NCBI GenBank assembly: GCA_017937485.1
Contig: JAGBDN010000025.1
Location: 1 to 64,000 of the forward strand
DNA length: 64,000 nucleotides
Source: Thermoguttaceae bacterium
Lineage (GTDB): Bacteria; Planctomycetota; Planctomycetia; Pirellulales; Thermoguttaceae
Direction: 5' to 3'
The notes beneath the pieces are model-generated. The model worked only from the letters and a program-made list of their open reading frames with translations, did not search any database and was not told where the DNA came from. This document shows positions 46,641 to 54,671 of this stretch, piece after piece. Both the position numbers and the translations under genes were made by a program. Position 1 is the stretch's first letter; each line of letters starts with the position of its first letter.

Positions 46641-46907
46641 CCTCCGCTCCGCTCGAATCCGACGCCTGCGCGCCGTTCCTCGTTTTCCCCTTATTAATAT
46701 ATAGAAACCGTCTCCTTCGCAAACGGTCGCCGGTTTCCGCCGTTTCAAGATTATACGACGTCAAAAATCTCGCGACGAAAAAGGGAAATTTCGTCTTTTT
46801 TCTTGCGCGAGCGCCGACGTCGGGGCGACAAAGTCTCTTTATTCGGAAAAATCAAAATATTTAAGCGCGACGAGAAAAAAAGTTCGAAAAATATAAAGAA
46901 CCGCGTC
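46641..46907. other. Divergent intergenic region
   Basis: No gene seen. It contains CCTTATTAATATATAG (about 46690), nearly identical to the sequence just upstream of ftsH. Confidence 0.4.
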
Positions 46908-46936
46908 TTGAAATTTAACGATAAACCGATTATCAT
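46908..46936 (+). promoter_or_regulatory. Promoter of the secreted TPR protein gene
   Basis: TTGAAA (46908-46913), 17-bp spacer, TATCAT (46931-46936). Confidence 0.7.
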
Positions 46937-47046
46937 AAACGAAGGAAGTATTTTTTCGGAATCGACGAAATTTTCCTCCGTCGTCGTTTTTCTTGTTTTC
47001 ACAACGAGCCGACGGCGCGCAACCGAGCGTTTTATGGAGTCGGAAT

Positions 47047-48255
47047 ATGTTCAATCGAAAATTTTGCCGAGCGTCGCTCGGATTGGCGTTGAGCGCGGCG
47101 TTGGGAGCCGCCTCGTTGACGGTCGCGCAAGAGTCGGGCGCTTCCGATTACGTTCGCGGCGCGAGTCGTTTTGCCGCCGGCGATTTTGCGCAAGCGACGA
47201 CCGCTTTCGACGAAGCGATCGCCGCGAAGAGCGACGATCCCCGCGTTTATTACTTCCGCGGACTCTGCGCCGCTCGCCAAAACGATCCGGCTTCCGCCGC
47301 CGCTTTTTACGCGACCGGCGCTCGTTTGGAACTTGAAAGCCCGAAAGGTCGCCGCGCCGGCGTCGACGCCGCGTTGACGACGATTCAAGGCGCCGAACGC
47401 GCCGCGATCGAAGCCGCTCGCGCTCAAGCTCGCGCCGACTGGAAAGCGAAAGAAGCCGCTCGCCAAAACGCGTTGTACGGCGAATCGCTCGACCGTCAAC
47501 GCGCTCGCCTTGCGACGCCGACGAAAACCGAAGGTTCCGCGAAAACGACCGCGTCGAGCAAAGCGTTGTCGTTCCCGGGCGTTCGTCCGTTTTTCCGCGG
47601 CGAAACCCCGGCGCATCAAGCGCCCAATCTTTACGACCCCAACTCGGACGAATTCAACTACTTCCGCGAAGACCTCGGCAAAACGAGTCTTTCAACGCGC
47701 GAGTTAAAACGCCTCGAAGAAATCGCGTCGCGCGAAGTTTACGAAGACCCGATGGACAAACCGGCGGCCGACGGTTCCCCCTTTATTAATATTTACGATT
47801 CGAGCGAAGTTTTCGTCGAAGACGCTCCGTTCGTCGGCGACGACGACCCGGACGTTCTCTACGCGGCGGAAGAAAAGAACGCTTTGAACGCGCTCGCGAC
47901 TTCCTTGCGTCTCGGCGCCGCGGCGCTCGCTTTGCAATCCGGTTCCGGCGACGCGACGAACGGTTCGTCGTCTCCTTACGGCTCGTCGTCGTATAGTTCG
48001 TACCCCGACCCGTCGGCTTCTTACGGCGGCCCCGGTTCGTCTTCCGGCGCTCCCGCGGCTCCGGTTGAACCGAGCAAAGCCGACGACACCAAAACGATTT
48101 TCCCGAACGACGAAAAACCGGTCGCCAGTCCGTTTGGCGATAAAGTGAAGCTCGACGCGGAAAACGATTTCGACCTCTTCCAAACCGGACGCGATTTCAA
48201 ACCGACCGCGCCCGCTCCGGCGGATCCGTACGCGTCCTCCGGCGGCCCCCATTGA
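47047..48255 (+). CDS. Secreted TPR-containing protein
   Basis: A 402-residue exported protein. The signal peptide is FNRKFCRASLGLALSAALG with likely cleavage near TVAQE. Two TPR-like helices pairs follow (FAAGDFAQATTAFDEAIAAK, DPRVYYFRGLCAARQNDPAS), then an Ala/Arg-rich predicted helix with coiled-coil character (AAIEAARAQARADWKAKEAA). The remainder is Ser/Pro/Gly-rich and probably disordered (PYGSSSYSSYPDPSASYGG). No enzymatic motif. GGAG lies before the ATG at 47047, which gives the best signal peptide. It is followed by a hairpin and the ZnuA-like gene. Confidence 0.75.
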   Translation: MFNRKFCRASLGLALSAALGAASLTVAQESGASDYVRGASRFAAGDFAQATTAFDEAIAAKSDDPRVYYFRGLCAARQNDPASAAAFYATGARLELESPKGRRAGVDAALTTIQGAERAAIEAARAQARADWKAKEAARQNALYGESLDRQRARLATPTKTEGSAKTTASSKALSFPGVRPFFRGETPAHQAPNLYDPNSDEFNYFREDLGKTSLSTRELKRLEEIASREVYEDPMDKPAADGSPFINIYDSSEVFVEDAPFVGDDDPDVLYAAEEKNALNALATSLRLGAAALALQSGSGDATNGSSSPYGSSSYSSYPDPSASYGGPGSSSGAPAAPVEPSKADDTKTIFPNDEKPVASPFGDKVKLDAENDFDLFQTGRDFKPTAPAPADPYASSGGPH

Positions 48256-48279
48256 TCGTCGCCGCTCAACGTTTTAGCG

Positions 48280-48309
48280 AACGCTCGTCGTTTAACGCGA
48301 CGGGCGTTT
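48280..48309 (+). terminator. Hairpin terminator after the TPR gene
   Basis: AACGCTCGTCG (48280-48290) pairs with CGACGGGCGTT (48298-48308) with one G-U pair; a short T-run follows. Confidence 0.55.
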
Positions 48310-48369
48310 GCGCCTTAAGAATCGAACGTTTCCTTTCCCTCCCTTCATTCTCGCCAATCCTTAAGATTA

Positions 48370-49344
48370 ATGACAGCGAATCGTCCCTCTCGTACTTACT
48401 TAACGCTGGGCGTCGGCGTTGCGCTCGGCGCGTTACTCCTTATTTTAGGAGCGCTTGCGTTAACGCGACTAACCGCGGCGCGCCGTCAAGCCTTGGAAAT
48501 CGATTCGCAATTTCGCGTTTTGGTCGCCGTCGATCCGATCGCTTACCTCGTCGAACGCGTCGGCGGCGATCGCGTCGTCGTTTCGACGTTAACCCCGACC
48601 GGCAAAGACCCGGAATCGTTTTCTCCGACGCCCGCCGACTTAGCCGCGCTCGCGTCGACGCGTCTTTTCTTCCGCGTCGGTCTTCCCGTCGAGGAACGTT
48701 TCGCGAAAAACGTCGCTTCGATCGCGCCTAACTCTCGCGCCGTCGACCTTTGCGAAAACGTCGAGCTTTTGCCGAATCCTTGCGCTCATTCGCATTCGGA
48801 ACACGACGATCACGCGGAACACGCGCATTCCTGTTCGCATTCGGAAGTCGACCCGCACGTCTGGACGAGTCCGGCGGTCGCGCGTCTTCTCGTCGAAAAG
48901 GCGACCTCCGCTCTCTGCGAAGCGTCCCCCGAAAACGCCGAATTTTTTCAAGCGAACGCCGCGGCGCTCGACGCCGAACTCGCCGCCCTGCAAACAGAAA
49001 TAGCGGAAAGACTTGCGTCGTTTGAAGGGCGAACGTTCGTCGTTTTTCATCCCGCTTACGGCTATTTCGCCAACGAATTTCATCTAACGCAACGGGCGAT
49101 CGAATCGCAGGGCAAAGCGCCTCGACCTCGCGAATTAGCGGAATTAAGTCAAGCGGCCCGCGCCGACGGTCTGCGAGCGACGATCGTGCAACCGGAATTC
49201 GACCGCGCCGCCGCTCAAGTCGTCGCGAACGAAATCGGCGCGGAACTCATCGTCCATTCGCCGTTGGAAAAAGATTATTTCGTTAATCTGCGAGCGTTGA
49301 CCGACGCGCTCGAGCGTTCCTTCGCTCCGACGCCGACGCCTTAA
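48370..49344 (+). CDS. Metal ABC transporter substrate-binding protein (ZnuA-like)
   Basis: A 324-residue cluster A-I binding protein, which captures zinc or manganese outside the membrane. An N-terminal uncleaved-looking hydrophobic anchor (about 11-34, no lipobox) precedes the binding lobes: RVLVAVDPIAYLVERVGGDRV, DPESFSPTP with a Glu-Ser in the place where a metal-binding His is usual, a His/Cys-rich loop at about 138-160 (CAHSHSEHDDHAEHAHS) and DPHVWTSP, FVVFHPAYGYFA. The His-rich loop suggests zinc. No ATPase or permease gene follows; an MFS gene does. It may serve a transporter encoded elsewhere. Confidence 0.85.
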   Translation: MTANRPSRTYLTLGVGVALGALLLILGALALTRLTAARRQALEIDSQFRVLVAVDPIAYLVERVGGDRVVVSTLTPTGKDPESFSPTPADLAALASTRLFFRVGLPVEERFAKNVASIAPNSRAVDLCENVELLPNPCAHSHSEHDDHAEHAHSCSHSEVDPHVWTSPAVARLLVEKATSALCEASPENAEFFQANAAALDAELAALQTEIAERLASFEGRTFVVFHPAYGYFANEFHLTQRAIESQGKAPRPRELAELSQAARADGLRATIVQPEFDRAAAQVVANEIGAELIVHSPLEKDYFVNLRALTDALERSFAPTPTP

Positions 49345-49438
49345 TCGCCTTATTTCAAGAACGCCGTCGACCGTTCCTCGTTTGCGCGCCGTCGTTTCGT
49401 CGGCGTTTTCCTTTGTTTCCTTTCCTTTGAAACAGCCG

Positions 49439-50830
49439 ATGCGAAAACCGCGCCTCGCCTCCCGCCCGCCGCTAACCGACGCGCCGATTTTTTTACGTCG
49501 GGTCGCTCGCGACGCGTTTTGTCGCAACGCGTTCCTTTGGGGAGTCGGCAACAGTTTCGTCAACTCGACGTTCGTTATTTACTTCCTTACGGCGTTAGTT
49601 CCTAACGCGAGCGCTTCGGCGGCCTTAGGAACGGCGATCGCGTGGACGGTCGCCGCGCCGCGTTTAATCGGCCTTTTCCGTCTGTTAACGCCCGCGGCGA
49701 TCGGTTGGGTCGGCGGACGCAAACGACTTTGCGTTAGTTGCGCTCTCCTCGCGCCGGCGCTTTTGTTGGCGTTGCCTTTGGGCGCTCCCTTTTTCGAACG
49801 TTTAGCGACGTCGCAAAACGGCGGCCTTAACGTCGCTTTCTTCTTAATCGGCGCAATTTGGGCGATTCACCATTTAGCCGAATACGTCGCGACGACCGCG
49901 CTTTGGAGTTGGATGGGCGACGTCGTAACGCCCGCGTCGCGCCTTCGTTTTTTCGCGCGACGCGAACGCCGTTTGCTCTTGGGCAAAATCGTCGGTTTGC
50001 TCGGCGTCGGCGTTTTCACTTATCTTCAACGTTCGCCGCTCTTTTCGCTCGAATTCTTCGCGGCGGACGCTTGGAAAATCGCGCTTCCGTTATTCGGCGT
50101 CATTTTTTTAATCGCGTCGGTTTTTCCCTTGTTTCGCGCGCCGGAAATCTGCGTCGAACGCCTTTCCAACGCAAGCGTTTTCAATCTATTGCGTCAAACG
50201 ACCGCGCCGCTTCGCGCTCCTTCGTTTTTAACGCTTGTTCTTTTCGGCGTCGCGCTCCAAGCCGTTTTAGGTTTTACGCAGGCGCCGCAATACTACTTCC
50301 GCACGTCGGCGTTCCAACTGTCGTTATTTGCGTCTCTTACGTCGTCGGCGTTCGTCAACGTCGGCCAATGGTCGACGACGGGTTTCGCCGCCCGTTTCGT
50401 CGCTCGTTTTCAAACGCCGACCGCTTGTTTTTCGGCGCTTAGCGTCGTCGCGCTTGGCTTTCTCGCTTACGCTTTCGCGCCGACCAACGCTTGGATTCTC
50501 GCGTTTGTCGCGGTGCTTTTTTGGATCGCTTGGGTCGCCGTCAACATTGCGTTAAACAACGAAATAACAATACGTTCCGAACCTAGCGAACGTTCGGCGT
50601 TCGTCGCGTTTTACTTTACCGCGACGGCCCTATCGTTCGGTCTGTCGTCGATGTTAGGCGGTTGGAATTTCGACCGCGTTCGAGCGCTTGCCGCCGAAAC
50701 CTCGACGTCCGACGTTGAAATCGTTTACTGTCGTTGCGTTTTTCTGGCAGCCGCCGCGCTTTTAACGCTTGCGCCCGCGTTATTGCTTTTATTTCGCGAC
50801 GATCCCAACCCCAATAAAGACAACGATTAA
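49439..50830 (+). CDS. Major facilitator superfamily transporter
   Basis: A 463-residue polytopic membrane protein with about twelve hydrophobic segments in two halves, e.g. SFVNSTFVIYFLTALVP, LLAPALLLALPLGAPF, LTLVLFGVALQAVLGF and FLAAAALLTLAPALLLLF. A basic loop (RLRFFARRERRLLLGKIVGLLG) lies between TM4 and TM5 as in MFS proteins. The substrate cannot be told. The ATG at 49439 is chosen over a TTG at 49382. It is 94 bases downstream of the ZnuA-like gene and 47 upstream of an unknown helical protein gene. Confidence 0.82.
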   Translation: MRKPRLASRPPLTDAPIFLRRVARDAFCRNAFLWGVGNSFVNSTFVIYFLTALVPNASASAALGTAIAWTVAAPRLIGLFRLLTPAAIGWVGGRKRLCVSCALLAPALLLALPLGAPFFERLATSQNGGLNVAFFLIGAIWAIHHLAEYVATTALWSWMGDVVTPASRLRFFARRERRLLLGKIVGLLGVGVFTYLQRSPLFSLEFFAADAWKIALPLFGVIFLIASVFPLFRAPEICVERLSNASVFNLLRQTTAPLRAPSFLTLVLFGVALQAVLGFTQAPQYYFRTSAFQLSLFASLTSSAFVNVGQWSTTGFAARFVARFQTPTACFSALSVVALGFLAYAFAPTNAWILAFVAVLFWIAWVAVNIALNNEITIRSEPSERSAFVAFYFTATALSFGLSSMLGGWNFDRVRALAAETSTSDVEIVYCRCVFLAAAALLTLAPALLLLFRDDPNPNKDND

Positions 50831-50877
50831 CGTTCCTTTCCATTCAATTTTCCTCGCCAAAACTCCTTTATGCTCCA

Positions 50878-52593
50878 ATGACCTCGACCGCCGCCCCTAA
50901 CGCCAACGATCTTTACGCGTCCGTTCGCCCCGTGTTCCAACGCGTTTTCGAGCGAGCCAACGCTTTCGCCGCCCAAGGTTTAAACGCGAACGAACGCGCC
51001 AACGCTTTCGTTAAGTCGCTGGAAATTCTAAACTTAGAACGTCGTTTTTTTAACGATCCGACGTCCGACGATTGGCGTCGCCGCGTCGAAACAACGCTCG
51101 ACGCGCTTGATCGCGAAATTTCGGCGGTCGAATCGCGTTCCGAACGCGCCTATCTTCGCCGTCTTGCGCTCGACGCCGCGCTCGCCCTAAACGTAAACGA
51201 CGCAATATTTTTCGTCGAACCGTTCGCCGACGCCGCGCTCGCCGAAATCGACGAGTCGGAAGAGCGTCAAAACGCGCTCGTCGCCTACGCGACGCGCCTC
51301 GCCGAACGGATTTCGCGTTTTTCAACGAGCGACGACGCGCAACGCGCCAAAGCCTTTGCGTTACTCGAAGAAATTGAGGACTTGCGTCTTTTCGAACGCG
51401 CCGCCGGCGACGTTCTCGCCGCCGTTCTTTTCAGCGCGACGCAACGAAACGACGCTCCGTCGCTTTCCTCCTCCGACTCCGCAACTCTCGATTTAAAGGC
51501 TTTTGGCGACGACGTCGCGGAGACTTGGGAACAATTCGAATCTCCCGGCGGTTTTCTCGAACTTTGCGAACGCGCAACCGCCGAACGTTTCGCGCTTTTC
51601 TGCGACGCGACGCCGACGCCGCAAGAAATCGCGCTCCGCCAAGCGCTTAGCGAGGAAACGCGACGCCGGCTCGAAACCCTTTTGGCCTCGCTCGACGCCG
51701 GTCTCGCCGACGACGGCGCCCCTTTGGACGCAGCAACTCGCGCCGAGTTGCAAAGCGTTGTCGACGAAGCGGTTATCGCGTCGCCGTTCGCTTTGAAAAA
51801 CGGCGTTTTTTTCCGCGCCTTCTTGGAACGTTCTCGCAATCTTAGAGCGTTCGTTCCGATTTTTGAACGCCTTACGGAAGCGGAAAACGCGCGCGACGGT
51901 TCCAACTCAACTATTTATCGCAACGAGATTTATCGTCGATTCTCGCTGGATTTCGCCGAGGAAAAAACGCGATGGCTCGAATCGGCTCGCCTCGTCGCGA
52001 CGCGCTTTTCGACGTTCGAAGCCGAGTTGCGCGTTAAACTCAACCGTTTAACGACTTTGGCGGAAATCGAGTTGCGCTTCGGCGATAAAACCAACGGTAA
52101 AAACTCGGTTCGCGAAATCTTGGGACTTCTTCCGCGCCTCGGCTCGCTGTTTGAACGAGCGCAAATTTATCGGCGTCTTGTCGCCGCGCATCTTTTCGCT
52201 TCCTATCCCAAGGCGGCGCAAAAGTTAGCGGCGCTTTGGAAAGCGGAACTCGACGCGATCGAACCGGACGACCTGCGCGACGCGGCCCTTGTCGAAGCGT
52301 TCGAACTTTACTCGCAAACCGCAAACAACGACGCCGCGTCGCTTATCACGTTCGCCGAATCGCTCGCGTCCCCGCTCGCACGGCTCGAAATTGAAACGCG
52401 CTCGCAAATTGCCCTTCATTTCTCGCAAGCCGACGAGTCCGCCCCCGCCGAAAATATCGTAAACATTGTCGACGCGTCGTTTACAAGCCTTCAAGCGATT
52501 GAAGAAATCTCGCCGGACGAAGCGGTCTTCGCGCTCGTAAAAATCGCGACCGCTATCGCCGAGCGACTCGTCGGTCAATCGCTAAACAAGTAA
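50878..52593 (+). CDS. Unknown all-helical protein
   Basis: A 571-residue protein that I do not recognise. It is rich in Ala, Glu, Arg and Leu with regularly spaced helices and no signal peptide or membrane segment. Segments such as QNALVAYATRLAERISRFSTSDDAQRAKA and PRLGSLFERAQIYRRLVAAHLF suggest a solenoid of helical repeats. No catalytic or metal motif is seen. It starts 47 bases after the MFS gene and ends about 97 bases before larB. Third-base composition matches the neighbours, which supports it as a real gene. Confidence 0.7.
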   Translation: MTSTAAPNANDLYASVRPVFQRVFERANAFAAQGLNANERANAFVKSLEILNLERRFFNDPTSDDWRRRVETTLDALDREISAVESRSERAYLRRLALDAALALNVNDAIFFVEPFADAALAEIDESEERQNALVAYATRLAERISRFSTSDDAQRAKAFALLEEIEDLRLFERAAGDVLAAVLFSATQRNDAPSLSSSDSATLDLKAFGDDVAETWEQFESPGGFLELCERATAERFALFCDATPTPQEIALRQALSEETRRRLETLLASLDAGLADDGAPLDAATRAELQSVVDEAVIASPFALKNGVFFRAFLERSRNLRAFVPIFERLTEAENARDGSNSTIYRNEIYRRFSLDFAEEKTRWLESARLVATRFSTFEAELRVKLNRLTTLAEIELRFGDKTNGKNSVREILGLLPRLGSLFERAQIYRRLVAAHLFASYPKAAQKLAALWKAELDAIEPDDLRDAALVEAFELYSQTANNDAASLITFAESLASPLARLEIETRSQIALHFSQADESAPAENIVNIVDASFTSLQAIEEISPDEAVFALVKIATAIAERLVGQSLNK

Positions 52594-52690
52594 TCGTCGC
52601 TGTTTACGACCGTTTTTTTCCTGCTTTTCCCAAACGCCGAAAGACATAACTTATTTAATTTTAAACGTTAGCCAACACAGGAATTCAATA

Positions 52691-53461
52691 ATGACCGACT
52701 CGCCCGATTTCATCGACCTCGACGACGCGCTCGTCGATTTGGATCGCGAACGCCGTTGCGGCTTTTCGGAAGTCGTTTACGGAGAAGGAAAAACGGTCGA
52801 AGCGATTCGCCGAATCGCGCTCGCCCAACTCGAACGCGGAATCGACGTTTTCGCGACTCGCGTTTCCTCCGAGAAAGCCGCCGCGCTCCTTTCCGAATTT
52901 CAAACGCTTTATCCCAACGCTTATTACAACGAAATCGCGCGCACGTTCCGAGTTCCTAAACCGACGTCTAACGACGAATTAACGTCGCCGAACGACGCCG
53001 CGACGCCGATTTTCCGCGGCAAAGTCGCGATTTTAACCGCAGGCACGAGCGATCTTCCGGTCGCCGAGGAAGCGCGCGAAACGGCCCTTTGGACGGGAGC
53101 CGACGTCGTTCTCGTTCAAGACGTCGGCGTCGCCGGCCCAAAACGTTTAATCGCAAAACTTCCGTTGTTTGTCGACGCCGACGCGATCGTCGTTTGCGCC
53201 GGAATGGAGGGCGCGCTACCGAGCGTCGTCGGCGGTTACGTTTCGGCGCCGATCGTCGCGGTTCCAACCAGCGTCGGATACGGAGCCGCGTTCGGCGGAG
53301 TCGCCGCAACTCTCGGAATGCTCAACAGTTGCGCTTCAAACGTTACCGTTGTTAACATCGACGCCGGTTTTAAAGGCGGTTACGTCGCCGGCCTTATCGC
53401 CAAACGAGTCGCCGACGCCGCGCGCCGAGCCTTCGAACGCGGCCAAAACGCGACTCGTTAA
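52691..53461 (+). CDS. larB: Nickel-pincer cofactor biosynthesis protein LarB
   Basis: LarB carboxylates and hydrolyses nicotinic acid adenine dinucleotide as the first step to the nickel-pincer nucleotide of lactate racemase and related enzymes. The 256 residues combine an N-terminal helical region (RRCGFSEVVYGEGKTVEAI) with a PurE-like domain: ILTAGTSDLPVAEEA, VQDVGVAGPKRL, VVCAGMEGALPSVVGGYV, PIVAVPTSVGYGAAFGG and LGMLNSCASNVTVVNIDAG. AGGAA lies before the ATG. larC and larE are not in the window. tcdA follows after 38 bases. Confidence 0.93.
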   Translation: MTDSPDFIDLDDALVDLDRERRCGFSEVVYGEGKTVEAIRRIALAQLERGIDVFATRVSSEKAAALLSEFQTLYPNAYYNEIARTFRVPKPTSNDELTSPNDAATPIFRGKVAILTAGTSDLPVAEEARETALWTGADVVLVQDVGVAGPKRLIAKLPLFVDADAIVVCAGMEGALPSVVGGYVSAPIVAVPTSVGYGAAFGGVAATLGMLNSCASNVTVVNIDAGFKGGYVAGLIAKRVADAARRAFERGQNATR

Positions 53462-53499
53462 AAACAACGGTTCTCCCCCTTCCTCAAAAGTTTTACACA

Positions 53500-54357
53500 A
53501 TGCCAACATTTCGTTCCGTCGATTTTGCGGGCGACGTCCGATCGCCGTCGTCCGAACAGTTTGCCCGCACAGAACTTATGATCGGTCGCGACGCCTTAGA
53601 ACGTTTGCAAAACTCTTGCGTTTTGGTCGCGGGCCTCGGCGCCGTCGGGAGTTACGCGGTCGAAGCGTTGGCGCGTTCCGGCGTCGGGCGGTTCCGGCTC
53701 GTCGATTTTGACGTCGTTCAGCCGAGCAACATAAACCGCCAACTTTTCGCGACTTGGGAAACGATCGGTCGTCTTAAAGCCGACGTCGCGAAAGAACGCG
53801 TCGCGGCGATCAACCCCGCGGCGCAAGTTGAAACGCGACAAGTCCTTATCAACGATAAAACGCTTCCGACGCTTTTCTCCGACGATTGGGCGACGCCGCC
53901 CGATTTCGTCGTCGACGCGATCGACTCGCTCGGGCCGAAAGTCGCCCTCATCGCGGAAGTTACGCGGCGCGGTTTGCCGTTGATCTCGAGTATGGGCGCC
54001 GCGCTCCGTTTCGACGCGTCGCTCGTTCGCGTCGGTCGTTTGACGGACGTTTCGCATTGCCCGTTGTCGGCGCAAGTTCGCAAACGATTGCGGCGCTTCG
54101 ACATAAACACCGACGACGTTCGCTGCGTTTACTCGCCGGAACCGATTCGCGACCGAATGCGCGCCGCGACTTCCGGTTCCGACGGTCTCGAACGCGTCGC
54201 TCCCGCCGCTCCGCTCGACGCGACAAACGTCGACTCGCCGCCCGGGCGTCCGCGCAACTCGCTAGGAAGTTTGTCGACCATCGTCGGCATTTTCGGTTTG
54301 ATTCTCGCGCACGAAGTCGTCGCCGGTTTAATCGGCGGTTTTGAGAAAAACGCTTAA
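53500..54357 (+). CDS. tcdA: tRNA threonylcarbamoyladenosine dehydratase (TcdA/CsdL-like)
   Basis: A 285-residue E1-like enzyme of the ThiF/MoeB superfamily; TcdA activates t6A37 of tRNA with ATP to form the cyclic derivative. The nucleotide-binding motif is VLVAGLGAVGSYAVEALARSGVG, followed by LVDFDVVQPSNINRQ, the DAIDSLGPKVALI region and a C-terminal hydrophobic helix with GSLSTIVGIFGLILAHEVV. Together with mtaB it points to elaborate modification of t6A-containing tRNAs. No zinc Cys pairs were seen. Start by ATG without a strong ribosome-binding site; an internal Met at the conserved ELMIGRDALERL is an alternative. Confidence 0.88.
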   Translation: MPTFRSVDFAGDVRSPSSEQFARTELMIGRDALERLQNSCVLVAGLGAVGSYAVEALARSGVGRFRLVDFDVVQPSNINRQLFATWETIGRLKADVAKERVAAINPAAQVETRQVLINDKTLPTLFSDDWATPPDFVVDAIDSLGPKVALIAEVTRRGLPLISSMGAALRFDASLVRVGRLTDVSHCPLSAQVRKRLRRFDINTDDVRCVYSPEPIRDRMRAATSGSDGLERVAPAAPLDATNVDSPPGRPRNSLGSLSTIVGIFGLILAHEVVAGLIGGFEKNA

Positions 54358-54375
54358 TTTTCGCCTTATCGGCGC

Positions 54376-54443
54376 CGCGTCGCGACTTTCTCCTCGACGC
54401 TTTTTCGTCAACGCAACGAAAGTTCGCGACGCGCCGCCGTTTT
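54376..54443 (+). terminator. Terminator of tcdA
   Basis: CGCGTCGCGA-CTTTC (54376-54390) pairs with GAAAG-T-TCGCGACGCG (54418-54433) across one bulge; CCGCCGTTTTC follows. The remaining gap to ligA is AT-rich and pyrimidine-rich (CTTATTCTACTTATTCCCC), with no gene. Confidence 0.65.
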
Positions 54444-54671
54444 CTTATTCTACTTATTCCCCTTATATTAACGTCGTTTTTCCTTCTTATTTTTCCTATT
54501 TCCTAAAACTTCTCTTTTTTACGCCGCGAAATCTCAAAATCGCTCTTGTCGCGGCGGCCTCAATTTGTTAAATTTTGACGGGCCGTCTTCCAACGCCTCT
54601 TTTTACCGCCTTATTTTTCTAACGTCGGGCGCTAACGCGTTTTCCGACGCCAACCGCCTTTAAACGACGCT

